From positions 35,975,255 through 36,039,254 of the forward strand of contig NC_135377.1 in the NCBI RefSeq assembly GCF_049243985.1: a stretch of 64,000 bases of DNA. Direction: 5' to 3'. Position numbers and translations under genes: made by a program. Within the stretch, counting starts at the first letter, position 1. The number at the start of each line of letters is the position of its first letter. Under the pieces are notes generated by a model that worked only from the letters and a program-made list of their open reading frames with translations, had not been told where the DNA came from and did not search any database. This stretch comes from Paroedura picta (Eukaryota; Chordata; Lepidosauria; Squamata; Gekkonidae). Shown here one piece after another: positions 46,101 through 57,853 of the stretch.

Positions 46101-49100
46101 GATTTGCAACCTGCGAACTGGCACAACATCTGAATTAACATGACACTTCAGAGCTGGAATTTACTAAACTGAGTTCCAAGTTTACAGAAAACAAAACTAG
46201 AAAAAGAGATTTAAACTTTGGCTTACTTGTACAGTTAGACTTTGAAACTGCAGATTTCTGTTCTAAGCTATAGTTAGGACAAAGGATGTTTTGGTGACCC
46301 AAATGTGACAATGATCTGCTAATTGGCCACAGGTCCTTCCTGCACGGATATGTCTAGTACAAGCAGTTTCCACGGCCATAATTTATCTATATTAGTCCTC
46401 ATGTACTGACATAAAGTACTGACCTCTCAACATCTTTGTTTAGGACGGCACTGCAATTTTAATTTTTAAAAAAGTGGAAATAACTAGGCAAACCTACTGC
46501 TACATACCACTTGAAAGGAAGAGAGTTCCGTCCTCCTAATCTCTACCATTAATAAAAATCAGGATCTTAGCAACAAAATATAATCATTTAAATGGAAGCA
46601 TGCTTCCCTCTGCAAATTCAGTTCATGTTTTATGATGAACCCATTTAAGCCCAATTATTTAGAATCAGAAAATCAAATAGCCTACTTTTAAGAATGACAT
46701 AGGTATTTGCTAAGTAAAACACTGAATTGAAATGTCTGCTTCTCCCCAATTAAAATCAGTGCACATACGCACTTTAGCTTTATGACAATCCCCCGAAGCT
46801 CTCGATACTTCATCCAAAGGGACTGCCCCATGTTCTCTTGCTTCCTTGAAAAGTTCATCAACAATTTTGCTGGGCGTTATATTGGATGATCCAACTACCT
46901 GGAGCCCCCTATATTCTGAATCACCTGAATAATATCTTTAAACACAGAAAGTATTAATCAGTGACAGTTTTTCAGTAATATTGAAAGATAACCACATTCC
47001 ACCCAAAATATTGCTAACAAAACACCAAGCATTTTTTTAACACTCAGCAATTCTCCAAGGAAGTTCTCAAGTTCTTTTTTTTTAAAGAACTATAATACAC
47101 GGTATTATTCATACTACAGATTACCACAGCAGTATTGAAAAATGATCTGTTGCCAGAATTTAAACTGTAAGGCCAAATAAATCTTTAGTTCAGCAAAAGG
47201 CTTAGCTCACTTTGACCGAACATTTTAGATTGCTTTACTAAAGAGTAAGTCATGTGAGAACCCAAAATCAGGCTATTTAAACAACTGGAAATTGTTTAAA
47301 AGGTATATTCATCATTAGCCCCCATAAAATCAAGATTTCATAATGGAAAATATAATTGAATTTGCAGTAACTTTCAACTAAATGTAGTTTCAGATACAGT
47401 AGTTGCAGATGTGCCAGCATAAGCTTGTCAAACATAAGTTATAGCAATTATGTGGAACATCTTGCAGAACCCAGTGTGCTTGATAGAACCCTTATTTCTG
47501 TGGTTGCATAATACAGGGGCACAGGTATTTGCCACTGAGCAGGTAGCAGAATGCAAATGACAAGAAAAAAACTTTTGAGAAACCATTCCAAATGGCAAAA
47601 ATGTACACATATATGCACACAAAAGATACTAAGAAAAATTATACCACATTATTATGTAAAGAACCAAGGCACAATACAAACAAATAACTAAAATTTGCAT
47701 CTTAAATTGGAAACTTATCTAGGCAATTCATCAAAGCAATATAATAAATGCTCCCATTTGCACAGAAATTACTTTGACAACAACAAAACAAAAGAAAGTC
47801 ACAGAGGAAAAATAATGCATAAACATGTTAGTTATGAATGATTTATATCAATTAAAGCTTGTTCATTTACAATACCTTTGGTTATCCTTGTCATCACTCA
47901 TACTTCTTTCTGGTTTTCTCAAACTTCTGAAGGAGTCAATTTTAAGACTGCCAAGAAATAGTTATGTAACATTCCATTTATTTTATAACACCACCAGTCT
48001 TCTGTTAAATTATATTGCCAGGAACTCTGGGATATCTCAACCCTTATGTAATTTATATAACTTATAACAGGTACATACAAGCCTGACAAACCCAACATAA
48101 TAACAAAAATAAGACTATCACAAATCAACATCTTAATCACCAAATATACCAATTGTTCAGGATTTTTACAAGCTTATATAGATGTTTCATTGTGGCCTCA
48201 TTGGCCTTTTAATGAAATACGATCATTCAGTAATCTACTAATATGCACCTGTACATTAAGAAACCTTATGCCCCATTTACAAGTGTTGTTCCACCATGAA
48301 TTTAATAAATATGTCTTCTTACCTTTGGACTGGTAATCTTGGCTGACTGGTCACTCTAGTTGTTGGTTTATCAGAATGCGGTTGCCTTTTGATTTCATCT
48401 TCATATAATCCAGCCAGTGCAAGCTATATGAAATATTAGATGTGTTAGGCAATACAAATAGAAGAAATAAGCAACTCAAGTTCTGCCATACCATTCAAAC
48501 ACAATCTTGGGTGTATGAGAACTATTTTTTATTCAAATTATGTTGAAAGAACAGCTAAATGAATTGTTCAAGAGCCATAAAAGACTAACACATCAGCTAA
48601 ATAATTCATCTCCATAATGATACTAGAGTCTATTTTATCATCATCAGTAAGAAATACATTAAGGATGGATATAGGAAACTGAACAATTAGAAATATTAAC
48701 TTTTAAAGAAAAAACTTAACAGAAATGTTACGAGATACCTCATATATACTAGATGAATGATCTTTACAAATTGTAGGCCTAAATGGTGTCAAACTGTCAA
48801 CCTTGCTGTTAGTAAGGCCCAAATGAGATACTGCAGGGGAGACCTATGCGTTCTTGTCCAAAGCAGAAGGATAGGAAGAGGCTATTATTTTTTAACTAAA
48901 CCACACTAACATTCCTGCTTTCATGCCTTTAGTACCTTTGTTCCAGCTTGATTCACTTCTAGTAGTATACTAGGCTAAGGGGGGAAAAAGCTCCACAAGC
49001 TAAGATGGTTCAGTTCCTTTTAGCTGTGAACTCACTTTTTGTCTCCAACTCCTTCTGCCCTGCTAACCCCTCCCCCTCTCACATTTACATTTAAGAGCTT

Positions 49101-50761
49101 TATAAATACATCTGGCTTTTCCATGTCTAGTTTAGTCTTCAAACATACACTTTAAAAAGATTTCTGTGTTTTTGTGCATGGTATATTGTTTTCTACGTTA
49201 TCCACAATAGTCTGAAGGGTCTAGATCAGGAGATATTTGGCAATGATATAGCGGAACTAAAGCTGTGTCTGTGCAACTTCTACTGTACCTACATGACAGG
49301 GCATCTAGACCAATTCCTTCCTTTTCTTGTAAGCTTTGTGCCACAACAGCTGTTTTTCTTTTGTGCCACATCTAATGCACAGCATGAACTCCTGCAATTG
49401 ATGAGCTAAAAAGAGTATTGCTATGTGCTTTGTTTCTTCCTTCAAAAAACAAAAAGTATTACGAACAGCAGTGATTCTTACATGGTTGACACTCCAAAAG
49501 CACATTGCGGAGCTGGAAAAAGTACAAAAGAGGGCAACTAAGATTATTGAGTTGGAGCACCTTCGCTATGTGGAAGACTCTGAGACTTTTCAGTTTATTA
49601 AACAGATGACTTGAGATGGGGCATTATACATTTATAAAATTATGTACAAGGTAGAGTTGACAAAGAGAAATTTTTATCTCTCTCCCAAAATTCTATAACT
49701 AGAGGGCATCTAGTGAAGCTGATGGGCAGTAGTTTCAGAAATACTGTTTTACGCAGAGAATGATCAAAATGTGGATTTCACTGCCAGAGAATGTAGTGCC
49801 AGCCACAGTAATAAACAGTTTTAAAGGGGGGGGGTTGATTGATTCTAAGAGAATAAGCCTATCAATGGCTACTACTGATGGGAACCTTCACATTCAGAGA
49901 CACTAATTGTCTAAATCCCAGAGTCAGGAGGCAACATCTGGGGAAGGCTGTGCCCTGTAGTTGGCCATCCAAACAAACTGGCCGGCAGTGACATGATGGT
50001 GGACTAGATGGACTGATCCAGCAGGGCTCTTCAGTTCTTATGCTAATCTATACTTCTAGAGTAACAGGAATTAAAAATAACAAACATTACAGTGAAATCT
50101 GTTATTAACTTTATAGAAATCAATAACACTTTGATTATAAGAATTATGATTGCCTTCATTGTGGAGAAAAACCCTCCCTTGCATTTGGAAACCAGTTTAA
50201 GTAACTTTAGCAAGAAAATCAAGTATCCAGGAATGGAAAAAATTAAATGAAATATATCAAACTGAAACGTTTATCAGTAACGTTTCCGGGATCAGTTCGT
50301 GTAGGTGATTTTATTCTGAATTTCCATAAAGATGCGGTTTCCAACACTATATACCAAGCTGGCATGCAAAGACGAATATACATTACTCAAAAAACAAGAT
50401 GCTTTTATTAGCATATATACCAGTTAGACTAAAACAACAAGTCCTTTTAAAAACAAGCAGCTCATTTTAGGGAACAGGCGTCCTTGCAGACTTTCCCCAC
50501 TGAAATAACCCCACACGGCACTTCCCTTTTCACGTGAGGCGGAGCGACAATCAGGAAGGGGAGGCGACGCCACCTCAGCGCTTCCCTTCCCCTCCCTTCC
50601 TCCGCCTCCGAGCTCGTCTCCCCGCCTGCCTTCCACACCTGCAAGTCCCGGACGGTGGGGGGCCGCCCTCCCCCGCGGGGCCCTTTCTCGCGCCGTGGCT
50701 CGCTCGCCCCGACGGCTGCTTCCTCCTCTTGCTGCCCGGTGGGTGCTCCCTCGTCCGCCAT
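41183..50761 (-). CDS. UBXN2B: UBX domain protein 2B (p37, VCP/p97 cofactor)
   Basis: An adaptor of the p97/VCP ATPase needed for Golgi and ER membrane upkeep, also linked to PP1 maturation (family knowledge). Nine coding exons on the minus strand: 50761-50639, 48423-48323, 47947-47876, 46935-46773, 45173-45087, 44645-44536, 43978-43841, 41764-41603 and 41345-41183. They sum to 1119 nt, or 372 residues (human about 331). Seen in the protein: N-terminus [10 protein letters not shown] ending exon 1 at RDLQ; LYEDE in exon 2; [30 protein letters not shown]; a SEP domain (about 183-248, [21 protein letters not shown]); [20 protein letters not shown]; and a UBX domain (about 295-371, [29 protein letters not shown]). 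The extra length is mainly the N-terminus and a divergent linker in exons 2-3. The gene is intact and convergent with CYP7A1. Confidence 0.96.
42116..42340. mobile_element. TIR MITE with TA flanks (UBXN2B intron 7)
   Basis: TACCGTATTTGCCAGCGTAT at the left is matched by reversed TACAGTATTTGCTGGCGTAT at the right. A duplicated TA at the borders fits a Tc1/mariner-like origin, but the superfamily is not certain. It contains internal repeats 'gcgtataagacgac'. Confidence 0.8.
42525..43050 (+). mobile_element. L2 LINE 3' fragment, plus strand (UBXN2B intron 7)
   Basis: 'ccacatgtggtctgggccc', 'gccttgcactctaccacttcc' and 'ggtggaacgagctcctag' match the L2 C-terminal coding region. The 3' UTR ends 'taaaccaccctgagactttgg' and runs straight into a TAGA array that serves as its tail. 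Antisense to UBXN2B. Confidence 0.85.
43051..43286. repeat. (TAGA)n-(TAGG)n compound microsatellite
   Basis: About 23 TAGA units (43051-43144) change abruptly to about 26 TAGG units (to 43250). Three copies of the 9-mer AGAAAGATT follow, then a last TAGATAGA. Confidence 0.97.
45521..45702. mobile_element. Short TIR element (UBXN2B intron 4)
   Basis: The left end AACCATTTACGCACTGG and the reversed right end GACCATTTATGCACTGG differ at two positions. It resembles the ends at 2978 and 57306. The interior is 150 bp and GC-richer than the intron. Confidence 0.75.
45749..46023 (-). mobile_element. tRNA-derived SINE (type B), minus strand (UBXN2B intron 4)
   Basis: Full length and in the gene's orientation. 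The minus strand starts 'gagagccagcttggtgtagt' and ends in 'ataagaacaaactcttcttc', giving a TTC-rich tail. Confidence 0.92.
49445..50040 (+). mobile_element. CR1 LINE fragment, plus strand (UBXN2B intron 1)
   Basis: 'gcacattgcggagctggaaa', 'gagggcatctagtgaagctg' and 'gactgatccagcagggctct', ending TTCTTATG, are CR1 C-terminal and 3' sequence. Antisense to the gene; frame broken. Confidence 0.87.
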
Positions 50762-51180
50762 CTTCAGCCGCCGCCGCCGCCGCCGCTGCAGCAGGAGGGA
50801 AAGAGCCGCTCCCTGCCCTCGAGCGCTGTGCTGTGGAGGAGGGGCGGGATCAGTGAGGAGTTCTTCCGGCAGCGACGGCTGTCATAGCAACGGGATCCGA
50901 GCCGCTGGACCACTTCGGACCGTTCCAAATCCCAACTGGGGTTGGGTGGGGTGAGAAGGGACGCCGACCTAGCGCTCCTAAAGGAGGGCCGGACCCCCGC
51001 GCCCAGAGCGGGAGATGCCTGGCCGAGGCGGCAGGGCAGGGCAGCTCCCCTCTTTGCCACGCCGGGCCTGCCCAGACAGTCCCGTCCCTTTGCCAAAAGG
51101 ACCGCCCCTCTTTTTCAGCTGGTACTGGGTGCTCCAGGTTATCAACCCGCATGGAGTCCTCCTTAGGGGCCAGAGTGCCC
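50480..51180 (-). promoter_or_regulatory. UBXN2B: CpG island and promoter of UBXN2B
   Basis: The only long GC- and CpG-dense stretch with unique sequence in the window. It covers exon 1 and about 400 bp upstream. Just before the ATG the 5' UTR has a CGG run (plus strand 50766-50788). No TATA box was seen, as expected for a housekeeping gene. Long ORFs on both strands here come from composition. Confidence 0.85.
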
Positions 51181-52084
51181 TCATCCCGACTGTTCCAGGC
51201 CCGAGTCTGATCGATAGGATTTATTCCAAGTTCTTAGAGGTAGTCATGTTCTACATTTAACAGTGCAGTCTGCGATGGATGGGCTTTCCAGAATCTTCTG
51301 ACAATCACTTTCAAATGGTGGGCTGGAATATAAAAGAAAAGATGGAGTGTGGCATCTGGGATTCACACAAAGGGCGGGGAAGATGAGATTAAAAAAAAAA
51401 AAACCCTGTGCATTTTTAAAGGAAGCGATATGACCCCTACAGAAACGAATGGTATGGAAGCAGAATATACTTGGAAAGCTACTTACCTGAATATACGAGA
51501 TCATCTCTATGCAATTGTGATAAATTTGGGAAGGGAAAAATTAATGGCAGCCAACCTTAGTGGATCAGCCTTAGTGGCTTGGTAGTGTGAAGATTTGGTC
51601 CCATGTCAGGATTTACTAATTTTACTACACATTTTGTCCCACCACCATTCCAGAGTTTTAAAATTCTGTAATTTCTACAGGTTTTTAAAAAATGTTTTCA
51701 AAAGGCATATGTTGCTATTATCTGACTTTTCTGTGGTGCTTCTTTAGTTGAAAGTATGGAATATTACATTTGATACTTACTGGATTTAAAAAAATTATCT
51801 CCAGCTTGGTGTGTAATGTTGGCTCTCAACCAGAGCATAGCAATTGAAGCACTGTTTAGGTATTTGTTCATGTGTCCCATCTTGCTATTCCTGGTCATCA
51901 CCAGTGGTTACTGGTTGTAATAAATATTAAACTAACATTGAATAGTTCTGGTAGTCCTTTGATGGCATTCTGTACATGTTTGTGCTCTGCATATTACTGT
52001 ACCACACCTAACATTGTCTGTTACATCATTGTAGGTAGCAGATTTGTTGAAAGAAATTTGGAAGTTTCAGATGCTAGAAAATTC
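51181..52084. other. Spacer upstream of UBXN2B
   Basis: No gene or repeat recognised apart from an A12 run near 51391. Confidence 0.5.
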
Positions 52085-52340
52085 AGTTGTTGTTATTATT
52101 TCAATTTACTGCCTGCCACTCCCAAACGGCTCATGATGGGTTACAATCGTCTGAATAAAATCCCAGTAAAACCCCCAGACATAAAAACATAACACAAACT
52201 CAACCAATCAAAATAACAAAAAAAGATACGGCAGAAAAACTCTAATTTCCCCCAATAAAAATCTACAGGGGGGGGGGGTGGGAAGAGGAGAGCAGATGGA
52301 ACCCACAAGCTGACACTCATACCACTCTCCTGAGAGCTGT
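52085..52340 (-). mobile_element. LINE-type 3' end, minus strand
   Basis: 'gcctgccactcccaaacggc', 'gatgggttacaatcg' and 'cataaaaacataacacaaac' match the reversed 3' UTR of L2-type LINEs. Confidence 0.55.
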
Positions 52341-52937
52341 TCATGGCTGCTATTCTAGAACATATCTGTTTAGCAATTCATGAATTTACTATTGTTCAGG
52401 AACTAGAACACTACTTCCCTCAATCAGTTCTTTGTGCACTGCAAATAAAGTGTAACAAAAAATTTCAAAGATATTCCATTTTAAGAATAAATTCTGTACA
52501 TAAATTATCTTTGCCACTAGATGATGCTCAAGTTATAAAAGTCAGTTGCTGAAGCTAGAAAGGCGATTTTACTCTTATCCTTCCTATATCAGTTTTTATT
52601 GTTGAAAGTTATTTAACATATATGCTAGTGATTTGTGATACATTTATGGAAGTTTGATACTGATAGCATTGTTTTGCATAGTTTAAGGTCTTTTCCTTTG
52701 GAGTTGCTCTTTTCTCTAGAGAAGGCATTTATTGGCACTTATTGGAATTATTAGACAAAAGTTTTGAAATTAATTTGATTTCATTGTGGCTCTATGCTGA
52801 ATTCCTAAGAAAGTCTTCCCTGGGAATAAGCCCATGAATAAAATGGGACTTACTTATGAATAGACCTCTTTAAAATTGTTCTCTAATGGTTATAACAGAA
52901 AAAAGTAATAGATACAACTCTAATTTCACAGCCTTAT
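52341..52937. other. Spacer, nothing recognised
   Basis: AT-rich with no supported feature. Confidence 0.5.
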
Positions 52938-53195
52938 ACCGGTTTGGTGTAGGGGTTAGGAGTGCGGACATCTAATTTTGCAAGCCGGGTTCGATTCTGC
53001 GCTCCCCCATATGCAGCCAGCTGGGTGACCTTGGACTCGCCACAGTACTGATACCAGGGCTCTCTTAGCCTCACCTACCTCACAGGTTGTCTGCTATGGG
53101 GAGAGGAAAGTGAAGGCGACTGTAAGCCGCTTCGAGACTCCTTCGGGTAGAGAAAAAGCAGCATATAAGAACAAACTCTTCATTTTCTTTCTTCA
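52938..53195 (+). mobile_element. tRNA-derived SINE (type B), plus strand
   Basis: 'ggtttggtgtaggggttagg' and 'gccgggttcgattctgcgct' give clear A- and B-box-like parts. It ends 'agcatataagaacaaactc'. Confidence 0.92.
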
Positions 53196-53319
53196 GAATA
53201 CCGTATTAGGCATGAGAATAAAATGGGGACCACTGTAACTGCTAGATTCAAGTCCAGTAGCAATTCTACTGCAAACCAGCACAGCTACCCTCTGGAACTA
53301 GTGTAGTTATCTTAGATGT

Positions 53320-53645
53320 ACCATAGAATCATAGAATCATAGAGTTGGAAGAGACCTCATGGGTCATCTAATCCAACCCCCTGCACTATGCAGGACTCAC
53401 AACCCTATCGCTCATCCACTGTAACCTGCCACCCCCTTAAGCCTTCACAGAATCAGCCTCTCTGTCAGATGGTTATCCAGCCACTGTTTAAACATTTCCA
53501 AAGATGGAGAACCTACCACCTCCCGAGGAAGCCTGTTCCACTGAGAAACTGATCTAACTGTCAGGAACTTCTTCCTGATGTTTAGATGGAATGTCTTTTG
53601 AATTAATTTCATCCCATTGGTTCTGGTCTGTCCCTCCTCGACCAT
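53320..53645 (-). mobile_element. CR1 LINE 3' end, minus strand
   Basis: It starts 'catagaatcatagaatcata', then 'gggtcatctaatccaacccc', 'gcctgttccactgagaaac' and 'cttcttcctgatgtttagatg'. It is the same subfamily as 14292 but longer. Confidence 0.9.
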
Positions 53646-54186
53646 ATTTGCAGAAACATTCCAGTTAGCAGTCAGTTAGCACATTGTGTAGTGATTGCAT
53701 TTTCCCAGTCATCAGCAAGTAGCCATTAAGCTTATATTAGTAATATAATATAGAAGTTACCAACGCAAAAATGACAGATAAACAGTGAAGGAAGCAAAGT
53801 TTAGATTTGAAGAATTCAGAATGCAAACCAAAGTGAAAAACAGCTTTCCCTCAATAAAGTTGATAACCTTTAAGATCTCTAGATCAGGAGATCAGAAAGC
53901 ACCATTTTAGTGTTAGTTTGTCAGATCCCCTTGTATTCAGGGGTGTATTTGCTCTACTCATTGCCCCTTTGCAACTTAATAATTTTACCTTCAGGAAGGG
54001 TAACTGTTTCTTAGGAAGGCTCAATAGAAACCCATACTTTGCAGAGTCTCTTCTGAACCTCATGTAATGTCACTTCCTGCCAAGAACAAATTTATCTCAT
54101 TGCTTTACCATTCATTTGGGAAGAATAAACATCCTTTAACTGCCCATGGGGACATTATTTACACCTTTGTGGCCTATACACAGATC
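53646..54186. other. Spacer, nothing recognised
   Basis: No supported feature. Confidence 0.45.
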
Positions 54187-54421
54187 CTGTGTAGTTTAGT
54201 AGTTAAAAACAGCATATTCTAATCTGAAGGTCTGGTTCGATTCCACACTCTTCCACATGCAGCCCACTGGGCAACTTTGGGCTAGTCACAATTCTGCAAG
54301 AACTGTCTCAGCCTAACCTACCCCACGTGGTGTCTATTGTGGGGAGAGGAAGGAAGTTCATTGGAAGCTGCTTTAAGACTCCTTAAGATAGAAAAAAGCA
54401 GAGTATAAAAACCAACTCTTC
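54187..54421 (+). mobile_element. tRNA-derived SINE (type B), plus strand, old
   Basis: 'ctgtgtagtttagtagttaa', 'ggtctggttcgattccacac' and 'gtataaaaaccaactcttct'. More diverged than the other copies and similar to 16891. Confidence 0.75.
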
Positions 54422-55361
54422 TGCATGTAGATAAATCCCCCCGGGCTGTATTTGGTTGGGAAAATGATGCCAAAGGCTCTCATCAATGTCTAAGCCACAT
54501 TTGTTCTTTATAAATAAGTATTCATAAGTGCAATGACTTACATATTTTTTTTAAAAAGCACCCTGCTTTTGTTAAACTTTTACTCACATCTTTTTTACCT
54601 GCCTTGCTCAGATAAGCTAGATGAAGAATTTAGCCTTGATAAATACAAAAGTCTGGTGTGAGGCATAGAAGCTAAGAATCCTCACTTACTGACTTCACAT
54701 ACCGCAGTGCTTCAGCAAATTAAAAAACATCAGCTTTAGGTCAAGGTTCACTGTTCATACAGCTTCCTACTTATTCTCTTTTCTTGGTTTCATCTCCAAA
54801 AACAAAGATGACAGGAGTGTTTGAAAGCATAAAAAATATTTCTGAAAGCATAAAAAATATTTCTACCACTGCTACACCTCAGACAAGTACAGTAGTACAA
54901 CAGCAACTGACGTGGGGCTTTCTTCTGCATTCCTTTCCCATGATTTTCCAGTTAAAGTTATACTCCCATATTGCTACATTGGTAAGCACGGGGGTAGCTG
55001 ATATTGAGACCAAGAGGACAGCTGTCAACAGCTGTTATCCTTTCAGGAATAAAAAGATTACATGAGTAAATCTTAATACAGATGTTTCCCTTCACCGGAG
55101 GAGCCTGAACATCCCTGGAAATACAGATGGTTGAAAGTTTACTGGAGAACTTGGAATGGTCACTTTCTTCTAACCTACACTACATCATATAGCTTGGGGG
55201 ATAAAATGGAGGAGGGGAAATCTATGTACCTTGTTCCTGAGTTTTTGGGAAGAAGGGCTTCATGGGTGAATGGGGATTTGAACTTAGAAGTTTTCAGTAT
55301 CAGCCTGGCACTATAACTGATACCCAACACTTCACATTCTCTTGTAAGCAAGAATGTCAAC
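54422..55361. other. Spacer, nothing recognised
   Basis: A 21-bp tandem duplication (gaaagcataaaaaatatttc, about 54823-54865) is the only structure seen. Confidence 0.5.
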
Positions 55362-55490
55362 CATGTTAGTATTTATTTATTATTGCGTTCTTATGCTGCC
55401 CTTCCAAAAGCTCAGGGAGGTTTATGCCATGGTAAAACCAATACAGTTTCAAGTAAATTTAAAAATTACCACAATTAAATAGATGAATCT
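55362..55490 (-). mobile_element. LINE-type 3' end, minus strand
   Basis: 'tatttatttattattgcgtt', 'tatgctgcccttccaaaagc' and 'tcagggaggtttatgcc' form the reversed tail and 3' UTR. Confidence 0.55.
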
Positions 55491-55499
55491 AAAAATAAT

Positions 55500-55960
55500 A
55501 AATCCTTATCCATGGTTCCAGCCTTGGGGGTGGAACGTGTCTGGCTGTCCAAGTTGGAATATGGCCAATCAGTGTGCAGGCCCTGCCCCTGCAGTTCCCA
55601 CCCTCTGTCCCTGGACTCTAACCTCTTTGCTCTTAGACACACCACAGTGCCTGGAGCCAGCAGCAGGTAAGGTGAGAGGGCCCTGGGCAAAGGGTCATGG
55701 TGGAGGGCCTGCTACCGAGGGCCTCTTGGCCTGCTAGGCTGGGCCTGCTAACAAGGGCCTCATGGCCTGCTGACTGCCTGCTAAGGAGCTCTGCCCCGGG
55801 CCTGCTAACAAACTGGCCAGCCCTCGCCCACCCCACTTGATCCGGCTGTGAGCTGCTCTGGAGTCTGAGCGGCCCAAAGCCACCTTAAGCAGCCTGGCTG
55901 GGGGCCAGGGGAGGGGGCCCTTTCAAGGCCTGTTCTTAGAAACGGTCTTTGAAGTTAGTA
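55500..55960. other. GC-rich block with imperfect 'GGCCTGCTAA' repeats
   Basis: Phrases such as 'gggcctgctaacaagggcctc' recur four or five times (about 55690-55815) at irregular spacing. It may belong to the LINE just upstream (its UTR) or be a separate insertion. Class unknown. Confidence 0.45.
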
Positions 55961-56579
55961 GTTAAAATAAATGCTGCTTGTTGTCTGTGCTTTACTGCTC
56001 AGGAGCAGCCCTTTAACAGTGGGAGTGGAGACAAAGTGAAAACAAATGTTTAGAAGTAGTTTTGGTGATTTGTATATATATACAGATGCATAGTGAGACC
56101 AACATATTGGTGGATTTTAGAGCCTCAACCATAGGCCCAGCGGAACAACTCTGTCTTGCAGGTCCTGTGGAATTGTTTTAGTTTAAAGTTGTCTGGGACA
56201 ATGGCCTATTAGACTATGTACAGTTAACCACAAATAGAAGTTCTGGCATTCAGAACTTATTATCTATGCTGAAACAATATTGTAAGTAATGGCTATACCT
56301 ATCCCAGGGACATTTTCACAAGTTCTGTGCTATGGATATAGAACTTAAAATGGTGAAACATCACAGTTGATTTCTGCTGCCATATTAATAGCCATGTGGC
56401 ACAAATAGGGCAAGAAAACCTTGTTCCCCTGTCACTGTCACTCCCAATGCCCATCTTAATGTCATAATCTTCCTCTTTTTAAAAAATCCCCTTAGAACCA
56501 CCTACTGCAGCTAAAGTTGGCCCATCATCATCATCTTTGATTATTGGCCACTGTCTTCAACTTGCAGTGTCCTCTAGAT
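55961..56579. other. Spacer, nothing recognised
   Basis: No supported feature. Confidence 0.45.
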
Positions 56580-56970
56580 CAGTGGTCCCCAAACCCCGGT
56601 CCAGGGAGCGGGACTGGTCCGTGGATCAGTTGGTACCGGGCTGTGGCTCCTCCTCGTCCTCCTCCCCGGCTGCTGCCTTGGGGGCTGCCCTGCCACTCTG
56701 CTGCCGGCTCACCTTTGGTGCTCACCTTTGGTGCTCTCCAGCCGCCGCCATGCTGGGGCTCCCCTTCAGCATGGCACTGCGCAGCTGCTGCTGGCAGCAC
56801 CCCCAGTGGGCAGCGGGAAGTCAGGGGCACCGGCGGAAAAGCAAGCGGAGCAGGGGCTCAGGCGACAGCGGCAACATCCCTCGGCAAAAGACTACCCTCC
56901 TCCCCCTGGGCCTCAGTAAAATTGTCAAGCGTTGACCGGTCCTCGGTGATAAAAAGGTTGGGGGCCACTG
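56580..56970. mobile_element. Non-autonomous hAT element with perfect 8-bp TSD
   Basis: The ends are CAGTGGTCCCCAAACC and GGTTGGGGGCCACTG. CTCTAGAT flanks both sides (56572-56579, 56971-56978). The GC-rich interior has overlapping ORFs in several frames from composition. Same end family as 13070, but a different interior. Confidence 0.92.
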
Positions 56971-56978
56971 CTCTAGAT

Positions 56979-57305
56979 TGCATGTCTTTGTCTTCTGTTT
57001 AGGAACAGAAAACTATCCCTGGATTAAGTCAGCAGTGTGTGGCAAATTGTTTGGAAACTCATTTAATCCTGTAAATTAGCTCTGTGCAAACCAACTAGGG
57101 CTTGAGGCACTAAAGAATCTGATCAGTCAGTGTTCTCTGTTCCAAAGCCACCTTGGTAAAGAGCCCCCTGTTCATCTGTGGTATTTGGAGCAAAGTTGCA
57201 ACATTCAAATATAAAGAAGGACTGAAATATAAGAACAATAGTAACACCAGTGACAATACATGCCATAACTCCCAGCTGAGCTTCCAGTAAAGCTAGAATC
57301 ACAGG
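56979..57305. other. Spacer, nothing recognised
   Basis: No supported feature. Confidence 0.45.
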
Positions 57306-57843
57306 GACCCATTATGAACGGGCCAGAAAGCCCGCGCTGGCGGGGGCAGGGCTTCAGGGAAAATCCCCGATAACGCTTGCCGCCGCCGCCAATGCATTGT
57401 GTCCTGGCCCAGGGCTACGGAAGGCCCGGGTTAAGGAAACGCAGGAACTTCCGCAGTTTTCTGGTTACACCGGGCGGCAGCAGAGCCTGGGGTGGGCCGT
57501 CGCTGTGCATAATTGACAGCGCCAGTCCTTTCAGCCTGCTCGACCCCGACCTACAGTATCCCTGTAGGGACACCTCATGCCCCTGCGGGCTCCGCGGAGT
57601 CACAGAGCTGGCAGGGGCAACCCCCTGCCCTGCCAGAGCATGTGGAGGGGGCCTGGACCCCCCCACTTTACCCTGGCCGCTGCTGCTTAACTTGGCTGGC
57701 CCCGGCTCAAAACGTGCACGCGCTACGCTGGAGCAGCCCTGCATGACCTGTCCCCGTGCGTACAGGGGGAACAGCAGGGCATCCTGCCCCACCGCAACAA
57801 CATGGCAGCAGCACGGAGTAGCTGCCACCATGCATAAAGGGTC
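57306..57843. mobile_element. GC-rich TIR element with 3-bp TSD
   Basis: The left end GACCCATTATGAACGGG is paired with reversed right end GACCCTTTATGCATGGT. AGG flanks both sides (57303-57305, 57844-57846). The interior is GC- and CpG-rich, with ORFs on both strands lacking any known domain. Confidence 0.75.
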
Positions 57844-57853
57844 AGGAAAAGCA

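Noticed and set aside
50534-51260. Plus-strand ORFs over the CpG island, considered as a divergent gene
   Set aside because: The peptides are Pro/Arg/Gly-rich shadows of UBXN2B exon 1 and its promoter. A divergent non-coding transcript is possible, but there is no sequence evidence for it.
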